Shown one piece after another: positions 43,058-51,954 of a DNA stretch of 64,000 nucleotides (its first letter is position 1; every line of letters begins with the position of its first letter). Source of the DNA: JABCYV01 sp963696025 (GTDB taxonomy: Bacteria > Acidobacteriota > Terriglobia > Terriglobales > Acidobacteriaceae); NCBI GenBank assembly GCA_963696025.1, contig CAVOII010000004.1, positions 682,001 to 746,000 on the forward strand, given 5' to 3'. The notes under the pieces are model-generated. The model was not told the DNA's origin, did no database searches, and was given only the letters and a program-made list of their open reading frames with translations. The translations under genes were made by a program, and so were the position numbers.

Positions 43058-44212
43058 TCAGGAGGTTACCACGTTGATCAGGCGGTCGATGTCCCGCTCT
43101 GAATTGAACAAATGGGGTGAGACACGGATCTTGCCCTCTCGCAACGCCACGACAACATGTTCCTTCTGCAACTTTTGATAGAGCTCAACAGTTTTCTCCG
43201 GAGTCCGCGCGGTAAAGGAGCCGCATGGTCCGCGCTGCGTGGAGTCCAGCGGACTGGCCGGAACGCAGTCTTTAGGGAGATGTTCGAATAAGAACTCGAG
43301 CAATCGTCGGTTATGTTCGCGCACCAACTCAGGCCCGACGCGCAATACGAAATCTACCGAGGCATCCATGGCCGCCAGGTTGAAATTGAAATAAGTGGCG
43401 GCTTCCACGCTGTCCCAGCGCTTTGCACTGCGGGATGGCTTGGGATCGACATAACTCAACGCGAAAAAACTGTCTGTAGCTTGGCTGGTCCAAGAAAACG
43501 GTCCTGGACGCCCAGTATCCTGATGTTCGCTCTTGACCCAAAAAAATCCCGTGCCGTAAGGGCTGAGGAGCCATTTATATCCGGCGCACACCAAAAAGTC
43601 GGCGCCAAGGTTTTTGACATCCATCGGCACCGCTCCGCAAGACTGGCTAACATCAAGCACTAGCAGCGCACCCTGTGCATGGCAGGCCGCAGCCACACGA
43701 GCGGCATCCAGCAGCGAGCCGTCGTCAAAGCGCACATGACTCACGGAGACAACGCGCGTTCTAGGCGTCATAGCCGCAATTAGATCGTCCGCCGTGATGA
43801 AACGGTCTCGCGGCGCTACGATTGTGAGTTTCACACCCTCGCGTTCTTCCATAGGCTTCCAAGTCGCGTATTGCACCGGGAATTCTCCTTTGGCCGTGAT
43901 GACCTCATCGCCGGGCTTCCACGTTAGGAGATGGGCCACGGCCGCTACGCCAGTGCCTGCTCCGGCCGTGACCGCGATTTCTTCCGGTCTGGCCCCAATC
44001 ATTTTCGAGAGGGACGCCCGAATCCGAATTGGTGCTTCGAAGAAAACTTCGTCGTCCCTGTGATGCGGAAACTTGTTGGCTTCAATCGAGTTTTGCACTG
44101 CGCGCAGGGTCACGCGAGGCAAGGCTGCATGGGCGGAGGTGTTTAAGTATGTTGCATCTTCAATCTCGAACCACTCCTTCTTCCAGTCGGTTACAGGTTG
44201 AGTTGTGGCCAT
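43058..44212 (-). CDS. Class V PLP-dependent aminotransferase / cysteine desulfurase-like
   Basis: 384 residues. Fold type I: TYLNTSAHAALP at the start, TAGAGTGVAAVAHLL (PLP phosphate site), SHVRFDDGSLLD, LLVLDVSQSCGAV (PLP-binding Asp), and CAGYKWLLSPYGTGF with the Schiff-base Lys. Closest to isopenicillin-N-epimerase/csd-like enzymes; it could act as a lyase or desulfurase. It follows a DinB gene on the same strand, downstream of palindrome promoter 1. Complete. Confidence 0.85.
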   Translation of the reverse strand: MATTQPVTDWKKEWFEIEDATYLNTSAHAALPRVTLRAVQNSIEANKFPHHRDDEVFFEAPIRIRASLSKMIGARPEEIAVTAGAGTGVAAVAHLLTWKPGDEVITAKGEFPVQYATWKPMEEREGVKLTIVAPRDRFITADDLIAAMTPRTRVVSVSHVRFDDGSLLDAARVAAACHAQGALLVLDVSQSCGAVPMDVKNLGADFLVCAGYKWLLSPYGTGFFWVKSEHQDTGRPGPFSWTSQATDSFFALSYVDPKPSRSAKRWDSVEAATYFNFNLAAMDASVDFVLRVGPELVREHNRRLLEFLFEHLPKDCVPASPLDSTQRGPCGSFTARTPEKTVELYQKLQKEHVVVALREGKIRVSPHLFNSERDIDRLINVVTS

Positions 44213-44359
44213 GTTCGCTCCTTTGCAAAGCGTTCAGACTCCATCCCGGCTAGCTGCAATTCACGGACCAATTGGGCGGGAGAAAAAGTTCGGGCGAGAA
44301 TCGTTCGCAATTCCCGCACGGGCCCATGTAGGACCGAGTCACGCACAGATTGTTCGCGC

Positions 44360-44878
44360 CTACCGGGCGGCATTAACGAGTTCCCATATTCGCGCGAGAT
44401 GATGATCGTCGTGTTCGGCGACAAAATACAAATGGTCCACGAGCCGCATCGGCGTCTTCAAACGCGGGTGGGGAATGGCTCGGGCAAATAGTGATGCGTC
44501 CAATTCGTCCACACGCTTCAGTAGTCTTTCTCTTGCAGCGCGGAACTCACTCAGAATCTGTTCCAGTGGGCGCGCATTGTGGTTTGCTTCATCGGTTTTT
44601 CGATTCTTCAAGTCTGCCACGGTGAGTTGGTCGCTGACCGCCACGTAATCGCCCACTCGCGCCACCCACAGCGATTCTAGGTCAAGCAAGTGACCGGCGT
44701 TTTCCTGAGCTGACCACTTTACTTGCGCTTTCCCGATCAGCATTGTGTGAGAACGGCCACGAAGCACCTCTTCGAGCCTAGCCGGAGTGCCGCGCAGACG
44801 CGCGCACAGATTCGAAAGCAGTTCCACGGGAAACGAAAACTCAAACTTGCGTTCGAACCAGATTGGTACCTGACTCAT
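44360..44878 (-). CDS. DinB-fold protein
   Basis: 172 residues. A four-helix DinB_2 protein: the N-terminal QENAGHLLDLESLWVARVGDY and C-terminal RLVDHLYFVAEHDDHHLARIWEL supply the three-His metal site (HLLD, EHDDHH). DinB enzymes are metal-dependent thiol transferases or hydrolases. First gene after palindrome promoter 1 (leader ~117 bases), probably co-transcribed with the class V enzyme. Confidence 0.85.
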   Translation of the reverse strand: MSQVPIWFERKFEFSFPVELLSNLCARLRGTPARLEEVLRGRSHTMLIGKAQVKWSAQENAGHLLDLESLWVARVGDYVAVSDQLTVADLKNRKTDEANHNARPLEQILSEFRAARERLLKRVDELDASLFARAIPHPRLKTPMRLVDHLYFVAEHDDHHLARIWELVNAAR

Positions 44879-44994
44879 GGATTCCGCCGATCAGGAGGAA
44901 TAACCTCAGTAGACCTCCGGCCTGCCGCGACACGGTTTCCGGGTGTCGCGTTCAATGCTTTACAAGCCGCTGGATCTGTGTCACTCTACATTTC

Positions 44995-45047
44995 GTCAGT
45001 TGGCTAACTGACATAATAAATATAGGTCGCCAGTTTGCTATTGTCAA
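44995..45047 (-). promoter_or_regulatory. Palindrome promoter 1 (for the DinB/PLP operon)
   Basis: On the minus strand: TTGACA (45042-45047), 17 bases, TATATT (45019-45024), 6 bases, then the palindrome at 44995-45012, which on the plus strand reads GTCAGTTGGCTAACTGAC. The operator would cover the transcription start, as for a repressor. The region also lies upstream of the divergent RidA gene. Confidence 0.7.
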
Positions 45048-45143
45048 ATATATTGTGCCCCGCACCCTGATATGACAGGCGGGTGACTCACAAAAATCAC
45101 AATGCGACCGGTGCACGCACAATCCGACTCTGAGGAGATGACA

Positions 45144-45599
45144 ATGTCCGTATACGAGAAGCTCGACGCTCTCAACATCACACTTCCAGAACTCACGCCT
45201 CCGGTGGCAGCTTTTGTGCCTTTCGTGCGTACCGGCAATTTGCTTTTTTTGTCTGGTCATATCGCTAAGAAGAACGGCAAGCCCTGGGTTGGCCAGGTTG
45301 GGGCGAATCTCACCACCGAACAAGGGAAGAACGCCGCTCGCGGCGTGGCCATCGATTTGATGGGCACACTTCACGCCGGGGCGGGTGACCTAAACAAGAT
45401 CAAGCGCATCGTGAAGCTGATGGTACTTGTGAACAGTGCTCCAACATTCACCGAACAGCACCTAGTGGCAAATGGTGCTTCTGAGCTTTTCGGAGAGGTA
45501 TTTGGAGATACAGGGAAGCACGTTCGGAGCGCCTTCGGGGTCGCGCAGATTCCCTTTGGATCCTGTGTGGAAATAGAACTAGCTGCGGAGCTTCTCTGA
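45144..45599 (+). CDS. RidA/YjgF-family protein (TCP14-like subgroup)
   Basis: 151 residues from the ATG behind GAGGAG. LLFLSGHIAKKNGKPW and KHVRSAFGVAQIPFGSCVEIELAAELL are the family blocks, with the active-site Arg (VRSAFG) retained. RidA-type proteins hydrolyse reactive enamines/imines made by PLP enzymes. It diverges from the DinB/PLP operon and is followed 47 bases later by the oxidoreductase. Cytoplasmic trimer expected. Confidence 0.85.
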   Translation: MSVYEKLDALNITLPELTPPVAAFVPFVRTGNLLFLSGHIAKKNGKPWVGQVGANLTTEQGKNAARGVAIDLMGTLHAGAGDLNKIKRIVKLMVLVNSAPTFTEQHLVANGASELFGEVFGDTGKHVRSAFGVAQIPFGSCVEIELAAELL

Positions 45600-45646
45600 G
45601 GCATGGAAATGTGCGTTTAGCGATGAGATGAAAGGATGCCCTCTCG

Positions 45647-46612
45647 ATGAAGGCGATCTCCGTAAGCGAATTTGGCAGTCCCGAAGTCCTGAAACTGGAA
45701 GATGTGCCTGACCCTCGACCGCCCCAATCAGGAGAAGTCTTAATTAGTGTGAATGCTGCGGGAGTGAATCCCTACGACACCTACATGCGCTCAGGCGCCT
45801 ACGGCTCCGGGAATCCGGCCCTCCCCTTTACCCCCGGTTCCGACGCCGCCGGAGTCGTGGAATCCGTGGCAACGGATGTCGACCTAAAGCCGGGGGATCG
45901 TGTCTATACCACTGGGACGATCACCGGAGCCTATGCGAAGTTGGCGTTGTGCAAGCGCTCCCAGGTTCACCCACTGCCTGAGCGCGTGAGCTACGCCCAG
46001 GGCGCAGGCGTTTACGTTCCTTATGCCACTGCGTATCGTGCGTTGTTTCAGTTGGCGCGAGCGAGGCCCGGCGAGAGTCTGCTCGTCCACGGAGCCAGTG
46101 GTGGCGTCGGGCTGGCCGCGGTTCAATTCGCGCGCGCGGTGGGCGTGAAGGTCATCGGCACGGCAGGAAGCGACGAAGGCCTGCAACTGGTGAAGAAAGA
46201 GGGAGCGCTTGAGGCAATCAACCACCGCTCTACGGATTATCACAAGCAGATTCTCGAGCTAACGAACGGGGGTGGAGTCGATGTCATTCTCGAGGTGTTG
46301 GCCAACGTAAACCTGGCCCACGATTTGAACATGCTGGCCTATCGCGGGCGGGTCGTTGTGGTGGGCTCTAGAGGAAAAGTCGAAATCAACCCTCGAGACA
46401 TCATGACGCGTGAGGCGGCCGTGTTTGGAGTTTTTCTCTGGAAGGTGCCAGGAGCAGAAGCGTCGGAGGCGCATGCCGCTCTGCAGGCGGGATTGGGAAA
46501 TGGAACCCTGCGTCCGGTGATTGCTGCGGAGTTGCCTCTGGGCTCAGCTCCTGATGCCCACCGGCGAGTCATGGAGCCCGGCGCACGGGGCAAAATTGTC
46601 CTCATCCCCTGA
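45647..46612 (+). CDS. Zinc-free alcohol dehydrogenase / quinone oxidoreductase
   Basis: 321 residues of the MDR superfamily. GroES-like N-terminus (NAAGVNPYDTYMRSGAYG, PGSDAAGVVESVA), Rossmann motif VHGASGGVGLAAVQFARAVG, and no structural zinc cysteines. Like QOR/zeta-crystallin it should reduce quinones or enones with NADPH. In the same direction as both RidA genes, with short gaps, so probably one transcript. It may detoxify electrophiles. Confidence 0.85.
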   Translation: MKAISVSEFGSPEVLKLEDVPDPRPPQSGEVLISVNAAGVNPYDTYMRSGAYGSGNPALPFTPGSDAAGVVESVATDVDLKPGDRVYTTGTITGAYAKLALCKRSQVHPLPERVSYAQGAGVYVPYATAYRALFQLARARPGESLLVHGASGGVGLAAVQFARAVGVKVIGTAGSDEGLQLVKKEGALEAINHRSTDYHKQILELTNGGGVDVILEVLANVNLAHDLNMLAYRGRVVVVGSRGKVEINPRDIMTREAAVFGVFLWKVPGAEASEAHAALQAGLGNGTLRPVIAAELPLGSAPDAHRRVMEPGARGKIVLIP

Positions 46613-46695
46613 CGGAAGCAATGTACCCGCATCTTGGAGAGTCGCCGTCGTTAGTTACACAAGTAGCCAAAGCTCAGGTCGGGCAAAGGAGATCT

Positions 46696-47070
46696 ATGCG
46701 CAATGTCGTTTGTACCAGCAAAGCTCCCGGTGTCGGGCCTTACTCACAAGCTGTCCGGGGCGGTGGATTCATTTTTGTGAGCGGACAGCTTGCTCTTGAT
46801 CCCGTTACCCGGCAGATCATCGAGGGTGATGCCCGCCAACAGACCGAACGTGCCCTTCAGAATATTGCCGCGGTCCTTGAGGCCTCTGGATCCAACCTGG
46901 ACAAAGTCGTGCGGTGCGGAGTCTTTCTGAAAAACATGGGTGACTTCGAAGCGATGAATGACGTGTACGGAAAGATCTTTGGCCCGCATCCCCCGGCGCG
47001 CACAACCGTCGAGGCGGCGCGTCTGCCGAAAGACAGCCTGGTGGAGATCGACGCTATCGCCCTGGAGTAG
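46696..47070 (+). CDS. ridA: RidA enamine/imine deaminase
   Basis: 124 residues of the canonical RidA subgroup: TSKAPGVGPYSQAV, SGQLALDPVTRQII, then PARTTVEAARLPKDSLVEIDAIALE with the catalytic Arg and Glu. AAGGAGATCT precedes the ATG; the longer open frame to 46621 has no ribosome site. It deaminates 2-aminoacrylate-type intermediates. A second, different RidA is 1 kb upstream, so the unit has two with distinct specificities. Confidence 0.85.
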   Translation: MRNVVCTSKAPGVGPYSQAVRGGGFIFVSGQLALDPVTRQIIEGDARQQTERALQNIAAVLEASGSNLDKVVRCGVFLKNMGDFEAMNDVYGKIFGPHPPARTTVEAARLPKDSLVEIDAIALE

Positions 47071-47128
47071 GACCGAACAGATCTGAATTGTCACAACGCG
47101 CTGTTGAGTGAGAGGAAGGTTAGCCACA

Positions 47129-47596
47129 ATGAGCATCGTGACAGAAGCCCGTGACATTCACATTGCAAGAATTGAAGCCGATGTCCGACAGTGCTGGCTA
47201 GCGTTTCGTGAACTCCGCCCCCATCTCCAATCCGAGGATGAGTTCGTGGAGCGCTGGCGCAAGCAGACGGGAGAGGGTTATCAGGTTGTATATGTCAGAG
47301 ATGGCGACAAGGTTGTGGCTGCGGCTGGTTACCGATTTCTGAACACGATGGCCTTGGGAAATATTCTCTACATTGACGATCTCGTAGCCTTGCAAACTTC
47401 CCATCGGACGGGTTTGGGCGCCCTGCTACTGCAGCATCTGCAGAACGAGGCAAAAGAGAGAGGTTGCGACTCCGTACACCTGGATACCGGCTATCAACGT
47501 CATCTTGCCCTCGGGTCGTATCTTCGCAACGGGTTTCATATTGATTGCCATCATATGGTCTTGTCTGCTAAGCCTTTGGGCAATTTGCAACCTTGA
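47129..47596 (+). CDS. GNAT-family acetyltransferase
   Basis: 155 residues with the GNAT core: the YVRDGDKVVAAAGYRF strands, LYIDDLVALQTSHRTGLGALLLQHLQNEAKERGC (acetyl-CoA-binding motif), and YLRNGFHIDCHHMVL at the end. The substrate is unknown. The ATG at 47129 follows AGGAAGG with a long spacer. Fifth in the same-strand series from RidA to thioesterase. Confidence 0.8.
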   Translation: MSIVTEARDIHIARIEADVRQCWLAFRELRPHLQSEDEFVERWRKQTGEGYQVVYVRDGDKVVAAAGYRFLNTMALGNILYIDDLVALQTSHRTGLGALLLQHLQNEAKERGCDSVHLDTGYQRHLALGSYLRNGFHIDCHHMVLSAKPLGNLQP

Positions 47597-47687
47597 AGGA
47601 GTCTTATTAAGCGATGCTAAAGATTATCCGTACGAAACACGCCTGAACACAATTCATCACGTGCCAATGTCCGGCCAGAGGAGATAC

Positions 47688-48116
47688 GTGAATACCCACG
47701 AGGAACGGGTCCGGCAGAGCTTTTCCATGCAGGCCTTCATGTCCACTTTGGGGGCCGAACTCACAGCAGTGGTTCAAGGCGGTGTGGAAATTCGCCTGCC
47801 ATTTTCGCCAAATCTTACGCAACAGAACGGGTACTTGCACGCGGGTGCTATCACTGCGGTGCTGGATTCCGCTTGCGGTTATGCCGCCTTAAGCGTGGCA
47901 GCAGACGATAAGGAGGTCCTCACCGTGGAGTTCAAGGTGAACCTCCTGGCACCCGCTGCCGGCGAGGTCTTCGCGGCCAGAGCGCACGTGAAGAGGGCAG
48001 GACGGACGCTGACAGTTTGTACAGCGGATGCCTTTGCCATCAGCGACGGCAGCGAGAAGGTGGTTGCAACCATGCTGGCCACAATCATGGCTCTGCCGAC
48101 AACCCCCGCGAAATAG
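47688..48116 (+). CDS. PaaI-type hot-dog thioesterase
   Basis: 142 residues from a GTG with GAGGAG six bases upstream (an ATG at 47667 is possible). The hot-dog signature NGYLHAGAITAVLDSACGYAA and VEFKVNLLAPAAGEVFAARAHVKRAGRTL are clear, with the catalytic Asp in AVLDSA. It hydrolyses acyl-CoA esters. Last intact gene of the RidA series, followed by a broken cupin. Confidence 0.85.
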   Translation: MNTHEERVRQSFSMQAFMSTLGAELTAVVQGGVEIRLPFSPNLTQQNGYLHAGAITAVLDSACGYAALSVAADDKEVLTVEFKVNLLAPAAGEVFAARAHVKRAGRTLTVCTADAFAISDGSEKVVATMLATIMALPTTPAK

Positions 48117-48119
48117 CAC

Positions 48120-48410
48120 GGGCCGCGACGACAGTCAGTCACCGGATTCACTGGTGGAAGCGCTACGTCGTTACGTGATGGTTACACGGTGGTTGTGCAA
48201 GGTTGCTACACGTTGTTCATTCACGGAGAAACGGATTGCGGCGAAGGTAGGCGAGGAATACTTCATCCCTCGCGGTGTGCCGCATAGTGGTGAGGTTGCA
48301 ACTGGCTGCAGCAATTCGAAGCATTCGGTGACCGTGGCTTGAAGACCGAACGATCTGCCAGGCTCAAGGTCGGTGGGTGACTCAGGGCCTCAGTGTCCAA
48401 AGTTCGGTAC
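48120..48410 (+). pseudogene. Cupin protein with several frameshifts
   Basis: Pieces in different frames: DGYTVVVQGCYTLFIHGET, then GEEYFIPRGVPHSGEVATG (the cupin metal/ligand motif), then QFEAFGDRGLKTERSA. Together they match a short single-domain cupin of ~100 residues. At least two shifts and no good start. It may have been the final gene of the RidA series. Confidence 0.55.
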
Positions 48411-48490
48411 CGACTCGCTGAAGAATCTCCTGGCACAGAGAAACTGCGCCGAGTGCTTGCAACTCCCCGTCCTCGATCGTGGACGTTCAT

Positions 48491-48720
48491 TCATGCGGCT
48501 TGCGGCCGACATATCTGCCGCTGTTGCCTGACAGCGACCAACTTTCCGTCCCGCTCCCTGTGGACCTCCTGCTGGCAGCAGCGAGCATATCCATCAGGCT
48601 GACATAACCGACGGCACTCTTCAGGCGTATGTTGTTGTAATGCTCGACGTAGCCTAGGATGAGGCGCGGCGCATCGTCGCTGAAGAGCGAGGACATCCGG
48701 CCTAGAACACCGCTTTGGGC
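48491..48720 (-). pseudogene. IS3-type OrfB C-terminal remnant
   Basis: YVEHYNNIRLKSAVGYVSLMDMLAA is the standard end of an IS3 OrfB, and in the adjacent frame VHRERDGKLVAVRQQRQI follows, so a shift separates them. Catalytic residues are absent. Different from the IS3 element at 5732. Confidence 0.7.
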
Positions 48721-48800
48721 GGATGACGTGAAGAAACACTGTCACCGCCCCTGTCGAAAGTCCCTTCACATCCACGACGTGGTGCTTTCCTGCCGTGGCC

Positions 48801-49103
48801 CTATACTTTCGCTAGAATGGCTTTCTTGATTTGCCTGATTCTGGCCTCGTCGCGCTTATAGAAGGTCCACTTCTTGATTCTCTTGGGACGGGTCAGTCCG
48901 GCTTGGCACAGGATTTTCATATGCTCACTCGTGGTTGGTTGACTCACACGAAGCTTGCGTGCGATCAGGCAGCCGCAAACCCCGTCCTTCACTAAATCAC
49001 CGTCGATTTGCGGAGGGAAATGTTTTGTTGGGTTCTTAAGCCACTCGAGAATTTGTAGTCTGCGCTCGTTCGCGAGAGCTCGGATTGCGACAGTCGATAT
49101 CAT
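48801..49103 (-). CDS. ArsR-family winged-helix repressor
   Basis: 100 residues. IRALANERRLQILEWL opens the fold; LIARKLRVSQPTTSEHMKILCQAGLT is the recognition HTH; KKWTFYKRDEARI is the wing. A Cys pair in DGVCGCLI (residues 43 and 45) sits near the position of the CVC metal/thiol site of classic ArsR. A half-site CTAACTATC (49123-49131), identical to half of operator 2, lies just upstream, consistent with autoregulation. Best candidate to bind the six palindromes. The start is almost leaderless (TATAATG). Confidence 0.85.
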   Translation of the reverse strand: MISTVAIRALANERRLQILEWLKNPTKHFPPQIDGDLVKDGVCGCLIARKLRVSQPTTSEHMKILCQAGLTRPKRIKKWTFYKRDEARIRQIKKAILAKV

Positions 49104-49267
49104 TATACGATTAGTACACTCCCTAACTATCTTAACACTTCAGCGTTTGAAATGCCATCTTCGGGCTAAACGGATGATGTTTCATTCCCTGCTTCGAAGC
49201 GGCCGATTCGAAGACGCACGCTCCTGACTGCGGCCGTCAACGCCTTATTTAAGGGTGCCGGTCCGCG

Positions 49268-49484
49268 TTTGAGGTAAAGGCTCTGGACGATGTTTCGATC
49301 GACATCGCGACGGGGGAATTTCCTGCGCTGATGGGACTTTCGCCACGGATATTCTGGAAATCCTAAAGCGCCTGAACGAAGACTTCAGAAAACCATTGTG
49401 ATGGTGACGCACGAGCCGCACGCTGCTTCGTATGCCTTCGTCACGCGGCATCTGAAGAAAGGCATGCTCCTTCCTCCGGGATAG
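49268..49484 (+). pseudogene. ABC transporter ATPase, internally deleted
   Basis: FEVKALDDVSIDIATGEFPALMG is the start of a LolD/MacB-type ATPase before the Walker A loop. It then jumps to ATDILEILKRLNEDF and, after a one-base shift in AAAA, KTIVMVTHEPHAASYAFVTRHL (H-loop region). The Walker A, signature and Walker B parts are gone. It may once have partnered an ADOP permease. Confidence 0.75.
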
Positions 49485-49506
49485 CCTCAATCAGGGGGCT
49501 AAGCCG

Positions 49507-49995
49507 CTAGCTTGGCACCGACTCAGGTTCCGAGTCGGCAATCCATTTCCAGGCTCGGCGACCGTTTTCAAGAGCGACAGCCCGAGCTTCACCATAGGCC
49601 ACAAGTCGATTCAGCACGGTCGTGACCGACGTCATGGGATCTTTATGTCCCTCGAGCATTGGCGGCAGTTTTTCTTGAATCCGGTCACAGACATCGCGCG
49701 CACTCAGAGCGCGGTTGGCATCCATTAGAATCATGCGGCAGGCTTTGGTGAAGCCGGTCTGCCGTCCGTTACTCTTGCTACCGGCCAGCTCCGGCAATTC
49801 CTCACTCAAGACAACATCCCCAAACAAGTTAGCCAAGCCATCGATGGTTCGTTTGATGGTTCTGATCCGGCGCATCACCTCCGCGCGCTGTTGCAAGAGT
49901 TGGCGCAATTCTTCGTGGGCCCGGCACACTACTTCCTGCACGTGTCCGTTTTCGACGCTGGTAGTGGTTCTTATTGCGACTGGCTGACTCTCCAT
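49507..49995 (-). CDS. Winged-helix/HTH-like protein with coiled coil
   Basis: 162 residues from the ATG with GGGAGGG upstream. A coiled-coil N-terminal half (EELRQLLQQRAEVMRRIRTIKRTIDGL) and a C-terminal segment (ACRMILMDANRALSARDVCDRIQEKLPPMLEGHKDPMTSVTTVLNRLVAYGEARAVALENGRRAWKW) that reads as a winged helix. A type common in Acidobacteria. The open frame extends upstream into asd remnants, which are not part of it. Likely DNA-binding. Confidence 0.65.
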   Translation of the reverse strand: MESQPVAIRTTTSVENGHVQEVVCRAHEELRQLLQQRAEVMRRIRTIKRTIDGLANLFGDVVLSEELPELAGSKSNGRQTGFTKACRMILMDANRALSARDVCDRIQEKLPPMLEGHKDPMTSVTTVLNRLVAYGEARAVALENGRRAWKWIADSEPESVPS

Positions 49996-50029
49996 AAACC
50001 CTCCCATAATCCCGCTCGCCTGCATGCGG

Positions 50030-50339
50030 TGCGCCGAGGCATTGGTGAAGATCTTATGTCCGGCACTCGCGAACTGCGGTTCGAGATCGCGCGCTTGGTC
50101 GGTGGGAAGAGCAATGAAGACCACCTCGCATGCCAGTTCAGCTGTGCATTCCTGCACGACCATCTGGGCGACATGCGGAGGCGGATCGCTCGACAGTGGC
50201 CAAGCACAGGCTTCGCGGTATGTTTTGCCGACGGAGGCGCTGGATGCGGCAAGAGCCGTAATCTCGAGTTCGGGTGATTTGCGAGGAGGCCGACGGTGCC
50301 GGTAGCGGCGAGAATTCCTGCGCGAAGTTTTTTCGGCAT
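50030..50339 (-). pseudogene. Aspartate-semialdehyde dehydrogenase N-terminal remnant
   Basis: MPKKLRAGILAATGTVG (NADP-binding loop) and LLANHP are in one frame. After a shift, VVFIALPTDQARDLEPQFASAGHKIFTNASAHRM continues in another. This is the first third of an archaeal-type asd. Catalytic Cys and the rest are missing; the fragment is fused to the leader of 49507-49995. A housekeeping copy must exist elsewhere. Confidence 0.7.
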
Positions 50340-50409
50340 GCGACTCCTCAGACCTGAATACGTGGCATGTGCCTCTTAGTAAATGATGGTGCGTCTGATC
50401 GGCAGTCAG

Positions 50410-51321
50410 CTATGCGCGGACTGTTCCCTCGCCGACAACCACTGCCTCGCCGCCGACCCGAACCTCCTCGAGAACTCCGGCACAGCTCGAGAGCGCAATG
50501 TGAATACGACTCGGGCGGCCCATCCGGACGCCTTGAAGGCTCACGAACCGTGAGGCAGTGTCGGTCGATATAGCGTTGTACTTGAACAGATATGCGCCCA
50601 GCGGTCCACTCGCGCCGCCGGTGGCCGGATCCTCTGGAATACCGAGGACGGGCGCGAACATTCGACAGTAGACCGTGGCATCATCGTCGGCCGGCTCAGG
50701 CGAGAATACGAATACAGGGAGCTCTTCGAGATCCACCGCGCGGAGTAACGTGCATAACCTCGTACGTTCGAGGGATGCGGAATCGACCGCCGCGCGCGAA
50801 TTTAGCGGAACGTACAGAAATGGGATTCCGGACGACGCGACTTGGACCGGCAAGTCTCCACCTGCAAGGTCGCACGGCTGCACACCAACTGCCGCGGCAA
50901 CCGCAACTGTGTCGGCGACGACGGGCCCGAATGTCGGATTCGGTTGCGTCATCCAAGCAAAGCGCAAGCCGTTCTGACTCCATTCGAGTCCCACGGTCGT
51001 TGGTCCTATGCCGAGGCCGAGCACCGTTGTATCGGCGCCAGCACGCAGTCGTCCCGCTCCTGCCAGCGCAAACGTCGTCCCGATCGTCGGATGCCCAGCC
51101 ATCGGCAACTCTCTGGACTGAGTGAAAATGCGGACGCGCGCGTCAGTTCCGGAAACCTCGGGGGGGATTACGAAAGTGGTTTCGGGGAGAGCTATTTCGT
51201 TCGCGATCCGCTGCATCTGCCGTTCGTCAATGCCCGCGGCATCGAGGAATACGGCCAGCTGGTTGCCAGTGAACGGCTGATCCGTAAAAACATCGAGATG
51301 GACGTACTGAAGAACAGGCAT
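50410..51321 (-). CDS. PhzF-family isomerase/epimerase-like protein
   Basis: 303 residues. LQYVHLDVFTDQPFTGNQLAVF opens the family; EIALPETTFV carries the catalytic Glu; RELPMAGHPTIGT and EDPATGGASGPLGAYL are the paired half-barrel motifs. Start at ATG 51321 behind AGGAGTGG; the GTG at 51333 is inside that site. PhzF relatives isomerise small metabolites. It is controlled by palindrome promoter 2. Substrate unknown. Confidence 0.85.
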   Translation of the reverse strand: MPVLQYVHLDVFTDQPFTGNQLAVFLDAAGIDERQMQRIANEIALPETTFVIPPEVSGTDARVRIFTQSRELPMAGHPTIGTTFALAGAGRLRAGADTTVLGLGIGPTTVGLEWSQNGLRFAWMTQPNPTFGPVVADTVAVAAAVGVQPCDLAGGDLPVQVASSGIPFLYVPLNSRAAVDSASLERTRLCTLLRAVDLEELPVFVFSPEPADDDATVYCRMFAPVLGIPEDPATGGASGPLGAYLFKYNAISTDTASRFVSLQGVRMGRPSRIHIALSSCAGVLEEVRVGGEAVVVGEGTVRA

Positions 51322-51373
51322 CGGTTTCCCCACTCCTTTGTGTGAGCGAATTTAACGGAACCATCATTTATTT

Positions 51374-51426
51374 GATAGTTAGCTAACTGACGAAACAATA
51401 TTGACATAGATCTTTTCGCTTGTAAA
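51374..51426 (-). promoter_or_regulatory. Palindrome promoter 2 (for the PhzF gene)
   Basis: Minus strand: TTTACA (51421-51426), 18 bases, AATATT (51397-51402), 5 bases, operator at 51374-51391, plus-strand GATAGTTAGCTAACTGAC. Same geometry as promoter 1, ~50 bases upstream of the PhzF start. Confidence 0.65.
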
Positions 51427-51441
51427 GTCTAGCTTTTGCCC

Positions 51442-51954
51442 CTGGGAGTTGCGCGCGATGGATGCATTAAGCTGCCGATCGAGTCCCGAGGGCGCAGCCG
51501 GCTTACCGCGACCCCAGCAAGGATGTCCTCTCTATGCCCTCGGCAGTCACTCGCGGTTTGTGCCGGGGCAGGCCCATCCCGCCAGCGACTTGTGCAAGAG
51601 GTCGTTCGCATTGGTTCGCAACTGAGTGCTCTGGACACCGCCGCACGACCGGTAGATGTCGCGAACAGGGCTTCGGCAGGTGCCACAGAATTGGCGTAGT
51701 TCCAACTTTGGGGTGCCTACTTCCGCCAACCTCCGCACCCACGGTGTTCGCTCCCTGGTCGTGTTACATGTGATCTATTCGCCTGCCGCAACCAGGCAAT
51801 CGTATGACCGGCGAGCGCCGAGGGTGCGCTTCGGTTCCGGGGGAAAACAGGCGGTGAAGCTATTGTACTGGCTGCGCAAGCTGCGTCGTGGCCTCCCCGG
51901 TCTGACTCCCTTGGTCTCCCGCGATTCCCGCGGGGCTCATTTATCCCATGGTTG
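51442..51954. other. Gap without a supported gene
   Basis: Open frames exist on both strands (for example minus 51503-51742, plus 51436-51699), but none has a ribosome site or recognisable family. It may be decayed coding sequence. Confidence 0.35.
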
